Assembly (NCBI GenBank): GCA_965205165.1 | Contig: OZ242037.1 | Span: 372,001 to 436,000 of the forward strand | DNA from: CBDESM01 sp965205165 | Lineage (GTDB): Bacteria > Chloroflexota > Dehalococcoidia > Bin125 | Reading direction: 5' to 3' | DNA: 64,000 nt | In this document: positions 53,769 through 61,777 of the stretch, piece by piece | Position numbering within the stretch: the first letter of the stretch is position 1 | Layout: every line of letters starts with the position of its first letter | Notes under the pieces: model-generated | What the model was told of the DNA's origin: nothing | What the model saw: only the letters and a program-made list of their open reading frames with translations | The model's database searches: none | Made by a program: the position numbers and the translations under genes

Positions 53769-54998
53769 CTACTCCGCCGCCGCCTTCGCCGCCGCAATCA
53801 CCGCGTCGGCGCTGGCCTGCACCCGCTGCCCATCGACGAACAGCACCGGCGTGAAGGAAACACCCAAAGCCCGCGCATCCCGCAGGCTCTGCCGGATCTT
53901 CTCCGCGTGCGTCCGCTCCGAAAGGCACCGCCCGAACTGCTCGACATCCATGCCCAGCGTCCCCGCGTACGCGCTCGCCCCCGCCTGGTTGTACAGGTTG
54001 CGGTTGCGCGACATCAGCTGGTCATGGAACTCCCAGAACCGATCCTGATCCGCCGCGCATTCGCTGACCAAGTGCGCGAAATCCCCGGTGGCCCCATGCG
54101 CCGAGTAATGCACGAACTCGAAGCGCGCGATGCCCGTCTTGACCACTTCCTCGAAAATGCGCGGCTCGGACCGAGCCGCGAAACTCTGGCAGCTCCCTCA
54201 AAGGAAATCACCCACGTCGCGGATCAGCACCGGCGCAGCCGGGTCGCCGATCACGTTGCGGTCGGCGACGACCCCCGCGCGGGGCCCATCGGGAATCCGG
54301 TAGTGCTCGTCCGCCGCCGGCTCCTCTCCACCCTCATCACCGCCCTCATCGCCGTCGTCGCCGTCCTCATCGCCCGCCGGCGGCTGATCCCCCTCCGTAC
54401 CGGAAGGCGCGGTCTCATTGCTGTCGACCTCTTCAGGGCTCGGCTCGGCCGGAGTTTCGGCAGCCGGCGGATCAGGCGTCGCCGGCGGCTCGGGGATCGT
54501 CAGGTGATCGGAGTCGACCACCAGCGAAACCGTGACCGGGGTGCTCCGCAGCCAGCGATTGGCCCGCGCCGCAATCTGCGCGACCCCGAGAATGTTGCGC
54601 GTCGGCTCGTAGCGCTCCCCCGCGACCTCGACCGCGAAGGCCACGCTCCCGTCCGCCCGCGGCATCGCGTTGACCCGCCCCTCGATCTCGATCGTCCGCG
54701 ACGGCTCCGAATCATCCCCCGCCGTGACGATCACCGGGCTGCTCCGCAGCCAGCGCCCCGCCCGCGATTCCCGCAGCGAAGCGTTCAAAAACCGCAACTC
54801 CGGCAGCAGCCGCTCCCCGTCCGCGTCGATCAGCCCGAACTCGACCGTGCCCGACTCCTTCACCAGTGCGGCCACGCGCAGCTCCGCCGAAACCTCGACT
54901 GGCGGGCCCCCGTGCGCGCCGACGGACGCGCTGACCCCGACCGCGAGCGCGGCGAGAATCGCGAGAACCCCCAACTTGGCTGAACGGGCGATGGTCAT
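53769..54998 (-). CDS. Sec-containing DsbA-like protein 3 with Ig-like N-terminal region (UGA at 54198-54200)
   Basis: Reading through the TGA gives 409 residues. It has a Sec signal peptide (KLGVLAILAALAVGVSASVGA), a ~150-residue region with two RWLRS(S/T)PV repeats resembling the linker of the PPIase fusions, a very acidic stretch (GDEDGDDGDEGGDEGGEE), 'RAGVVADRNVIGDPAAPVLI', then GDFL-U-GSC (Sec267), CAADQDRFWEFHD and cis-Pro loop FTPVLFVDG. Hairpin at 54161-54179. Unlike the other Sec copies it lacks a lipobox, so it may be secreted free or held by an uncleaved signal. Confidence 0.87.
54161..54179 (-). promoter_or_regulatory. SECIS-like hairpin, selenoprotein 3
   Basis: GCGGCTCG pairs perfectly with CGAGCCGC, loop GTC, starting 18 nt after the UGA. 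The G-GUC apex is the closest of the four to the E. coli fdhF loop. Confidence 0.82.
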
Positions 54999-55012
54999 GC
55001 TGGCCTCCGCGG

Positions 55013-55834
55013 CTACTGCGGCGTCCCCGCCGTGGCGGCCTCGATCACCGCCTCGGCAGTAGGTTCGACTTGGACCCCGTCAACGACAAGCGTAGGGGTG
55101 CGCTGCACTCCCGCCCGCGACGCCGCCCGGGCGAGCTGCTCGATCCGCGCCAGATGCACCTCCTCATCAAGGCACTGCGCGAACACCGCCCCGTCGATCT
55201 CGAACTGCTCCGCCAAAGCGATCGCCCCCTCCCGCGTGTAGGCATCCTCCCCGCCCTTCATCAATTCGTCATGCCACGGCCAGAACACCCCCTGATCCCC
55301 CGCGCAATCGGCCGCCAGCGCGTTGAACCAGCTCTGATCGCCGAACACCGGAAAATGCCGGTACTCGTAGGTCGCGATCCCCGTCTCCACAAGCCGTTGG
55401 ATGATGAGCGGCTCATCCTGAGCCGCAAAACGCTGGCAGAACGGTCATTGGAAATCCCCGAAATGAATGATGTGCACCTCCGCCGCAGGGTCGCCCAGCA
55501 CGTTCGGCGGCAGCAGCGAAATCGTCTCGTCCTGCTCGCTCTCCACCTCCGCTTCCACCGCCTCGCTTGGCTCCTCCGTCTGCTCCTCCTGCTCCGGCTC
55601 CGCGACTTCCTCAACCGCCTCCGCCTGCTCCTCCGCGGCTTCCGCGGCCGGCTCCGCCTCTTGAACCTGCTCGGCCTGCGCTTCCGCGGCGGAAGGCTCG
55701 GAACGCTCCGACCGCTCAGCCGACGACGGAGTCGGCTGCGGCGCATCGGCAACCTGCTCGCCGGAGCAAGCGATGAGGAAAACAGCGGCGAATGCTGCTG
55801 CGAACGTTGCAAAGAGGGCGGCGCGCTTCGACAT
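55013..55834 (-). CDS. Sec-containing DsbA-like lipoprotein 4 (UGA at 55445-55447)
   Basis: Reading through the TGA gives 273 residues. It has lipobox LIAC, a Glu/Ala-rich linker, 'LPPNVLGDPAAEVHIIHFGDFQ', then U-PFC (Sec130), CAGDQGVFWPWHD and cis-Pro loop RTPTLVVDG. It is most similar to selenoprotein 1 (both have Q-U-P-x-C and the GxFW block). ATG 55834 is chosen; the codon opening the frame at 55843 is TTG. Hairpin at 55408-55426. It begins 15 bp after the pseudo-diiron gene, so the Dsb-like cluster and the ferritin-like pair are one transcription unit. Confidence 0.88.
55408..55426 (-). promoter_or_regulatory. SECIS-like hairpin, selenoprotein 4
   Basis: GCGGCTCA pairs with TGAGCCGC (8 bp), loop GGA, starting 18 nt after the UGA. 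Confidence 0.8.
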
Positions 55835-55849
55835 CGCCCTCAACGCAGA

Positions 55850-57088
55850 TCAGTCCCGCGCGACCGCGCGGACCGCGACCAGCTCGCTCTCGAGCGGATC
55901 CTTGATCTGCCCCGCCAATCCCGGATGCGGCGCCGGCCGATCGAAGCCGATGCTCGCCAAGTTCCCCAAGTACGCCTCGTACTGCCGCTCCCGCAGCTGC
56001 TTCAGCTGCTCCACCCCCGCATCCAGATTCTCCACCCCGCCCGCGTACAGCACGATCATCGCCTCGCGCTCCGCCGACGACAGCCGCATCTCCTGCACCA
56101 GCGACGCCTCCGCGCGCACGAAGCTGATGTTCAGCATCCGCTCCGCATCCGGCTTGTACCGCACGTACCAGTCCAAGTGCCCCAGCCCGTAGGCCAGGTG
56201 CCGCCGCGAGTCCCGCGCCAGCAGCTCGAAGATCCGCCGCTCCGCGTCCGTCTGCACCCACTCCGCCGCCGACTCGAACATCGCCGTCTCGTAGCTCTTG
56301 TACACCACGTCCAGCGCGATGATCATGTCCGTGAACGTCAGCGCCTGGTACCAGCCCCGGTAGACCTGCCCCAGCGGCGCCTGCCCCAGCCCGCCCCCGT
56401 TGATCAGCGCCCGCTTCCGCAGCGACTCCACCTTCCGCCCCGCGTCGTACACCTGCGTCGCCAAGAAGCACTTCACCTCGTGGAACCCGTAGGAAATCTC
56501 CTCCAGCCACTTCGCGATGATCTTCTGCTCCACGATCCCGTTGTTCGAGTAGATCGTGCAGATCTGCCCCACCGCCCGCTCCAGCTCCTCCGGCAGCTCC
56601 CCGACCCCGCCCTCCCAATCAATCTCCGTCGCCGGCGCCCACCGCCCCTTGATCGCGTCCTCGTACAGGTCGACCGCGTTCTCCGACCACACCTCCGCCT
56701 TGTCGAAGATCGAGTACGCCGCCGGAATCACCTGCCCCGTCGAAACCGTCCCCCGCGGCGCGTCGTTCTGCAGCTCCCAGCGCTCCGGCACGATCCCGTA
56801 CGTCCCGATGTTGATGTCCCGCATCCGCAGCCCGTCCTCGCCCGGAACCGCCCGAACCCCCGTCTCCGCCGGCGTGCGGAACACGTTCAGCGGCGCCTTC
56901 GTGAACGGATTGTCCGGATCCCGCTCGAGGAAATCGATCCACGCGCTCACCCGCTCCTCGGGCAGCTTCCCGTAGGCGATGTTCTCGACCTGCTCGTTGG
57001 TCGCCGTCGACGCCCCCAGCCGCTCGATCAGTTCATCTGACCAGCCGGCCTGCTTGGCCCGGATTTTGGTGGTGGTCGAGAGTTCCAC
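55850..57088 (-). CDS. Ferritin-like protein that has lost most diiron ligands
   Basis: A 412-residue paralogue of the next gene, aligned through FDKAEVWSENAVDLYEDA, RKRALINGGGLG and 'LGHLDWYVRYKPD'. Where the partner has the metal ligands, this protein has Gly for Glu (NNGIV versus TQVEF), DAGRK for DEARH, and DSRRH for DESRH, so a normal diiron site cannot form. Such metal-free partners are known in bacterial multicomponent monooxygenases (β subunits); the same heteromer is inferred here. It has an extra ~60-residue N-terminal extension. It follows its partner by 93 bp. Confidence 0.72.
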   Translation of the reverse strand: MELSTTTKIRAKQAGWSDELIERLGASTATNEQVENIAYGKLPEERVSAWIDFLERDPDNPFTKAPLNVFRTPAETGVRAVPGEDGLRMRDINIGTYGIVPERWELQNDAPRGTVSTGQVIPAAYSIFDKAEVWSENAVDLYEDAIKGRWAPATEIDWEGGVGELPEELERAVGQICTIYSNNGIVEQKIIAKWLEEISYGFHEVKCFLATQVYDAGRKVESLRKRALINGGGLGQAPLGQVYRGWYQALTFTDMIIALDVVYKSYETAMFESAAEWVQTDAERRIFELLARDSRRHLAYGLGHLDWYVRYKPDAERMLNISFVRAEASLVQEMRLSSAEREAMIVLYAGGVENLDAGVEQLKQLRERQYEAYLGNLASIGFDRPAPHPGLAGQIKDPLESELVAVRAVARD

Positions 57089-57181
57089 GGCGCTGCCGCC
57101 TCCTCGTTCGCTCTGGAATCCGGCACCCGGCCCCCGCCGGGCGCCCCAAGCGCGGTGCTCGCGCGGCGGCCGCCCAGGCTG

Positions 57182-58273
57182 CTAGGAGCCCGTTGCGTTG
57201 CCGTGCGCGTCCACGCTGCTGTCGCCGATCGCGTCGCCCAGCAGATCCAGCACCGGCTGCGCGAACCGATCCGTCCGGTCCAGCCCGATCACCTTCAGCC
57301 GGTGCGCGTACTCCACGAACTGCTTCTTCCGCATCAGCATCACCATCTTGTACCCGTCGTCCAGGTGCTCGATCCCGCCGCCCGACAGGATCGCCAGCGC
57401 CTCCCCCGTCAGCGGGTTCGTCGTCAGGCTCGTCTGCTGCGACTGCGTCAGCAGCTGCTCCTGCATGTCCAGGATGTGGTGCAGCTCCTCCTTGCGCCAC
57501 GGCTCCGTCTCCACCGTGTACTTCAGGTGCGTCACCCCGAACGCCAAGTGCCGCGACTCGTCCTGCGCCGCCAAGCGGAACATCCGCTTCTCCGCCTCGT
57601 TCTGCGCGATCAGCTCCCCCATCCGGAACAGCGTCTGCACGAACCCCTCGCCCACCAGATGCAGCAGCGCCGTCATCTCCGTGAAGTCATCCGACCCCAG
57701 CAGCTGCACCGCGCCCAGCCCGGCCCCCGAGAACCCGCCCCCGTTGACCAGCGCCCGCTTGCGGAACACGTCCAAGTGCCGCGCCTCGTCCATCAGCTGC
57801 GTCCCCAGGAACAGCTGCGACTCGAAGAACTCCGGATGCACCTGCTCCATGAACCGCCCCGGCACGTCCCCCGCGATGAACTCCACCTGCGTCAGGAACG
57901 TGCACAGCGTGCACATCGCACGCTCCAGATCCTCCGGCATGTCCGCGTCGATCGTCTCCCACGGAATGTCCCGCGCGCTCGACCACTGCCGCTGCAGCGC
58001 CTCCTCGTACAGCAGCATCGCGCTGTCCGACCAGACATCCGCCTTGTTCAGGTGCTGCACCGAGTTCGACGGCGTGCGCGGGTCCGGCTGCGAACCGCGC
58101 GGCACCCACTGCCGTGCGCGCGCCTGGTCCCGGTCCTCGACCCCGTAGCTCATCTGGTTGATGGCCTCGAGCGTCAGGCCCTTCCGACCCTGCTCGATCT
58201 CCATCCCCCGCTCCGTGTCGACGTTCAGCCAGTCCAGGTTGATCCCCGGCTGGTCAACGAGTTGGGTCGTCAT
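57182..58273 (-). CDS. Ferritin-like diiron oxidase/R2-like protein
   Basis: A 363-residue ferritin-superfamily protein with the R2/monooxygenase-type ligand set: Glu in TFLTQVEFIAGD, DEARH (ExxH), and DESRH (second ExxH). It resembles ribonucleotide-reductase-R2-like and toluene/methane-monooxygenase-like families rather than storage ferritins. ATG 58273 with GGAGG upstream removes the 21-codon open extension. It is the first gene of the redox operon, with a promoter at 58327-58359. The substrate is unknown; no reductase or regulatory subunit of a monooxygenase is adjacent. Confidence 0.78.
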   Translation of the reverse strand: MTTQLVDQPGINLDWLNVDTERGMEIEQGRKGLTLEAINQMSYGVEDRDQARARQWVPRGSQPDPRTPSNSVQHLNKADVWSDSAMLLYEEALQRQWSSARDIPWETIDADMPEDLERAMCTLCTFLTQVEFIAGDVPGRFMEQVHPEFFESQLFLGTQLMDEARHLDVFRKRALVNGGGFSGAGLGAVQLLGSDDFTEMTALLHLVGEGFVQTLFRMGELIAQNEAEKRMFRLAAQDESRHLAFGVTHLKYTVETEPWRKEELHHILDMQEQLLTQSQQTSLTTNPLTGEALAILSGGGIEHLDDGYKMVMLMRKKQFVEYAHRLKVIGLDRTDRFAQPVLDLLGDAIGDSSVDAHGNATGS

Positions 58274-58326
58274 GAGGAGCCTCCAGTGCCCTGCGCGTGC
58301 GTTCGGTACCCGCCCCGCGCCCTGCG

Positions 58327-58359
58327 AGTGTAGCACGGGTTACAGATGGACGTTGTCAA
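58327..58359 (-). promoter_or_regulatory. Promoter of the diiron/selenoprotein operon
   Basis: Minus-sense TTGACA (58359-58354) and an extended -10, TGCTACACT (TACACT 58332-58327), with a long 21-bp spacer. The start codon is ~53 nt further on with a good ribosome site. The over-long spacer may mean an activator is needed. Confidence 0.5.
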
Positions 58360-58430
58360 GCAACCGCAGCCAGCCGGCCCGACCTGCCGGCCCCGCCAGC
58401 CGCACCGATGAGTCGAGCGCGCCCCCGACT

Positions 58431-58436
58431 TAGACT
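58431..58436 (+). promoter_or_regulatory. -10 box (TAGACT) of leaderless recF
   Basis: TAGACT ends 6 nt before the GTG start of recF, with only C between them and no Shine-Dalgarno. It is identical to the glcF arrangement. Confidence 0.6.
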
Positions 58437-58442
58437 CCCCCC

Positions 58443-59624
58443 GTGCACCTGACCCGCCTCTCCCTCCGCGGCTTCCGCTCCTGGCGCTCCCTCGAGCTCG
58501 AACTCCCGCCCGGCCTCACCCTCCTGACCGGCCCCAACGCCAGCGGCAAAACCAACCTGATCGAAGCCTGCTACCTGCTCGCCTCCCTCCGTTCCACCCG
58601 CGCCGCCACCGAAGGCGAACTGCTCTCCTGGCCCGAAAACTCCGCCGACGCGCCCCCGCCCGGCCCCCGCGTCCTGCGCGTCGCCGGCGCCGCCCAAGCC
58701 GACGCCGGCGAAATCGAGGTCGAAGTCGCCATCGCCGCCCGCGAGGGCCTCGCCAAAGACGGCTCCCCCCTGACCTCCAAGCGCATCCGCGTCAACGGCG
58801 TCCCCAAGCGCGCCTCCGAAGCCCTCGGCGCGATCCGCGCCGTCCAATTCAGCACCCTCGACGCCGAACTGCTCACCGGCCCCGCCTCCGTCCGCCGCCG
58901 CTACCTCGACCTCGCCATCGCCCAAGTCGACCGCGCCCACGCCGCCAACCTCTCCCAGTACCAGCGCGCCCTGACCCAGCGCAACGCCCTGCTCCGCAGG
59001 ATCGCCCGCGGCGAAGCCCGCGCCGCCGAGCTCGAACAATGGGACGAACTCCTCTGCGGCCACGGCGCACCCGTCTGGGAAGCCCGCGCCGCCGCCGCCC
59101 AACGCCTCGCCAGCCTGGCAACCGCCCGCCACGCCGACCTCGGCGAACACGCCGAAGACGACGCCCCCCTCGCCGCAAACCACCTCCCCGGCCTGCCCAA
59201 CAGCGCGCCCCCCGAAGCCGGCCAAGGCTGGCGCCGCGCACTCGCCGAAGCCCTCACCCAGTCCCGCGCCCGCGACCTCGCCCGCGGACACACCGGCGCC
59301 GGCCCCCACCGCGACGACCTCCGCATCACCCTCGACATCGCCGGCGACCCCCGCGACGCCGGCCGCTTCGGCTCCCGCGCCCAGCAGCGCAGCGCAGCCC
59401 TCGCCCTCCGCCTAGCCGAAGCCGACTACCTCCAAGAACGCGCCGGCGACCCCCCCATCCTCCTCCTCGACGACCTCTTCAGCGAACTAGACCAAACCCG
59501 CCGCAACCGCACCGCCTCCATCCTCGCCCCCCGCGAACAAGTCATCCTCACCACCCCCGACCAATCCGCCATCCCCCCCAACCTCCCCCAACCATCCCTC
59601 TCCCTGCTCACCACCGAAATCTAA
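58443..59624 (+). CDS. recF: DNA replication/repair protein RecF
   Basis: A 393-residue SMC-like ABC ATPase acting with RecO/RecR to load RecA at gaps. It shows Walker A GPNASGKTN (30-38), the RecF-typical 'YLDLAIAQVDRAHAANLSQYQRALTQRN' region split by helices, the signature GSRAQQRSAALAL, and Walker B ILLLDDLFSELD. GTG 58443 begins MHLTRLSLRGFRSW, the standard N-terminus. The gene is not next to dnaA/dnaN/gyrB, so the classical origin cluster is not here. Its TAA overlaps the TAG of the convergent VWA gene by two bases (CTAA). Confidence 0.9.
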   Translation: MHLTRLSLRGFRSWRSLELELPPGLTLLTGPNASGKTNLIEACYLLASLRSTRAATEGELLSWPENSADAPPPGPRVLRVAGAAQADAGEIEVEVAIAAREGLAKDGSPLTSKRIRVNGVPKRASEALGAIRAVQFSTLDAELLTGPASVRRRYLDLAIAQVDRAHAANLSQYQRALTQRNALLRRIARGEARAAELEQWDELLCGHGAPVWEARAAAAQRLASLATARHADLGEHAEDDAPLAANHLPGLPNSAPPEAGQGWRRALAEALTQSRARDLARGHTGAGPHRDDLRITLDIAGDPRDAGRFGSRAQQRSAALALRLAEADYLQERAGDPPILLLDDLFSELDQTRRNRTASILAPREQVILTTPDQSAIPPNLPQPSLSLLTTEI

Positions 59625-61744
59625 GCCCGGCCCAGATTCTTGCGGCGGTGGGTCACGAAATCCACCAGCAGGTACTCGCCCAGCCGATCCGGGTCGGTAT
59701 AGAAGACCCGCCCCTGGTTGATCTTCGCCACCTGCCCTACGAACTCCTTCAGGTAGTACGAGGTCTCCAGCATGAAAATGTTCAGCACGATGTCCTTCCG
59801 CGTGCAGCGCTGAACCTCCTTCAGCGTCTCCCGGATCGTCACCGGGCTCGGCGGATACGCGAAATACGAGCGCCCCTGCTCCAGATGCGCCGTCGGCTCC
59901 CCGTCCGTGATCATGATGATCTGCCGCGTCCCCACCTTGTGCTTCGCCAGCAGCCGCTGCGCGATCAGCAGCCCCTGGTGCATGTTCGTGCCCAGCTGAT
60001 TCTCGTCCCAGCGCACGTAGGGCAACCGCTCCGGCTTCAGCTCATGCGCGTACGCGCTGAACCCCACCAGATACAGGCTGTCCCGCGGATACTGCATCCG
60101 GATCAAATTGTTCAGCGCCATCGCCACCTTCTTAGCCGCTTGGAACGACCCCCGCAGCGCCATCGACCACGACAAGTCCAGCATCACCACCGTCGCCGTC
60201 TGCGTCATCGTCTCCGAGCGGTAGACCTGGAAATCATCCGGATCCAGCCCGACCGGTGACTGCGGCCCGCCCCGCTGCAGCGCGTTCCCGATCGTCCCCG
60301 TCAGATCCAGATGGAACGGATCCCCGAACTCGTACCCCTTCACGTCGTCCGCCCGATCCCCGTACCGCCCTGTCTCCGGCAAGTTGTGCTTCCCGAACTG
60401 CTGCTTCCGCAGCCGCGCGTAAATCTCCCCCAGCGCCTTCTCCCCGATCTTCCGATTCCCCCGCGGCGTCAGCTCCCACGACTTGTTCTTGCGCCGCAGG
60501 AGCCCCTGATCCTCCAGCTCCTGCATCATCTGGACGAGCTGCTCGATCGCCTCGCGGGCCTCCGCGCCCAGCACTTCCTCCACCAAATCGAGGTCGATGT
60601 TCGACAGATCGCCGCTGTAGGCCGCCTGCTCCAGCATCCGCTCGACCTCGTCGAAGCGCCCCATTTGATCCATCAGCCCCATCGCCGCCTGCATATCGAG
60701 CGGCTCGTCGCCGCGGAAGGGATACTGATTGCGCATGTCCCGGGTCGGGGCGAGCGCCTCGACATTCGCGGCGAGCCGCGCCAGCTCCTGCCCCAGGCCC
60801 GCTTGATCCATCATCTGCTGCATCATCTCGCCGAGCTGGTTGCGCATCTCCGCCGGCATCGAATCCAGCAGATTCTGCATCTGCGCGCCCTGCCGCTGCA
60901 TCTGCTCCAGCAGCTCTTCCAGCGACTGCGGCGGGTCGTCGCCGAACATGTCCCCGTGCTTCTGCATGAATTCGTCGAAGCGCGGATCCTCCCCCATCCG
61001 CGCCCGCTCCAGCATGTCGTTCAGGTCCCGGATCATCTCCTGCATCCGCGACATGTCGCCCGACGACATCTCCTGCATCATCTGCTGCATCTGCCCGAAG
61101 AACTGGTTCATCATCGACTGCCGCAGCTGGTCGACCAATTCCTGGTACTTCTGCGCCGCCTCCGGATTCTCGAATTCGTAGGGCTGGAGCCCCTTCATCT
61201 GCCCCGCCGCGTTGTCCGGCAGATCGTCCAGCTGCTGCTGCTTGCGCTCCAGCAGCTGCCGCATCGCCTCCGTCAGCCGCTCCCGCTCCTCCTCGGTCAG
61301 CCCCGACTCGTCCCGCTGCTGCCCGCCCTGCTGCGCCTGCCCGCCTTGCTGCGCCTGCCCTGCCTGCTGTTCGCCCGATTCCGGCCCGTCTTCCCGCGGC
61401 GCCGGAGGCGGCGGCAGCTGATCGATCCGGTCGTCCAGCGTGCCGCGCTCAAGGTCGACGATCTCGTCCAGCTGCTGCTGGATGTCGTCGAAGGCCGACG
61501 AAAGGTCGAAGCGCTCGAGGTTGTCGCGCCGCTCTTGCCGGAGCTGCTGGAGCAGATCCCGCAGCCCCTGCGTGCGGTCGCCCCCGGTCATCCGCATCCC
61601 CCGCTGCAGCATGTTCCGCAGCGCCTGCTGCAAGTCGCCGAAATTCAGCAGGTCCTCCGACACCTGCTCCAGCACCTGCTCCGCGTCGGGACCCGCGATC
61701 TCCTGCGTCCCGTCCCATTGCGTGTAGCGGAATCGCGTCGGCAT
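59621..61744 (-). CDS. VWA-domain protein (CoxE/ChlD-like partner of MoxR ATPase)
   Basis: A 707-residue protein. Residues ~1-500 are helical, Gln/Met/Arg-rich, with low-complexity repeats (GQAQQGGQAQQGGQQ) and long charged coils; the C-terminal ~190 residues are a von Willebrand A domain with the MIDAS motif DLSWSM (about residue 522), a Thr/Gly loop (LGTNMHQG) and TDGEPT. Genes of this type pair with a MoxR or magnesium-chelatase-like ATPase, and here that ATPase lies 33 bp upstream in the same orientation. It probably acts as a metal-dependent adaptor in a chaperone or insertase complex. Confidence 0.83.
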   Translation of the reverse strand: MPTRFRYTQWDGTQEIAGPDAEQVLEQVSEDLLNFGDLQQALRNMLQRGMRMTGGDRTQGLRDLLQQLRQERRDNLERFDLSSAFDDIQQQLDEIVDLERGTLDDRIDQLPPPPAPREDGPESGEQQAGQAQQGGQAQQGGQQRDESGLTEEERERLTEAMRQLLERKQQQLDDLPDNAAGQMKGLQPYEFENPEAAQKYQELVDQLRQSMMNQFFGQMQQMMQEMSSGDMSRMQEMIRDLNDMLERARMGEDPRFDEFMQKHGDMFGDDPPQSLEELLEQMQRQGAQMQNLLDSMPAEMRNQLGEMMQQMMDQAGLGQELARLAANVEALAPTRDMRNQYPFRGDEPLDMQAAMGLMDQMGRFDEVERMLEQAAYSGDLSNIDLDLVEEVLGAEAREAIEQLVQMMQELEDQGLLRRKNKSWELTPRGNRKIGEKALGEIYARLRKQQFGKHNLPETGRYGDRADDVKGYEFGDPFHLDLTGTIGNALQRGGPQSPVGLDPDDFQVYRSETMTQTATVVMLDLSWSMALRGSFQAAKKVAMALNNLIRMQYPRDSLYLVGFSAYAHELKPERLPYVRWDENQLGTNMHQGLLIAQRLLAKHKVGTRQIIMITDGEPTAHLEQGRSYFAYPPSPVTIRETLKEVQRCTRKDIVLNIFMLETSYYLKEFVGQVAKINQGRVFYTDPDRLGEYLLVDFVTHRRKNLGRA

Positions 61745-61777
61745 CGAACGGCCTGACTGCGGCGGAACGGCGGCCGG

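Noticed and set aside
47802..55834. General UGA-to-sense reassignment of the genetic code
   Set aside because: TGA ends several intact genes here (for example at 31915, 33603 and 45774). Only the four CxxC sites, each with a hairpin, are read through.
58443..59624. Replication origin cluster
   Set aside because: recF is present, but dnaA, dnaN and gyrB are not adjacent and no DnaA-box cluster was noticed.
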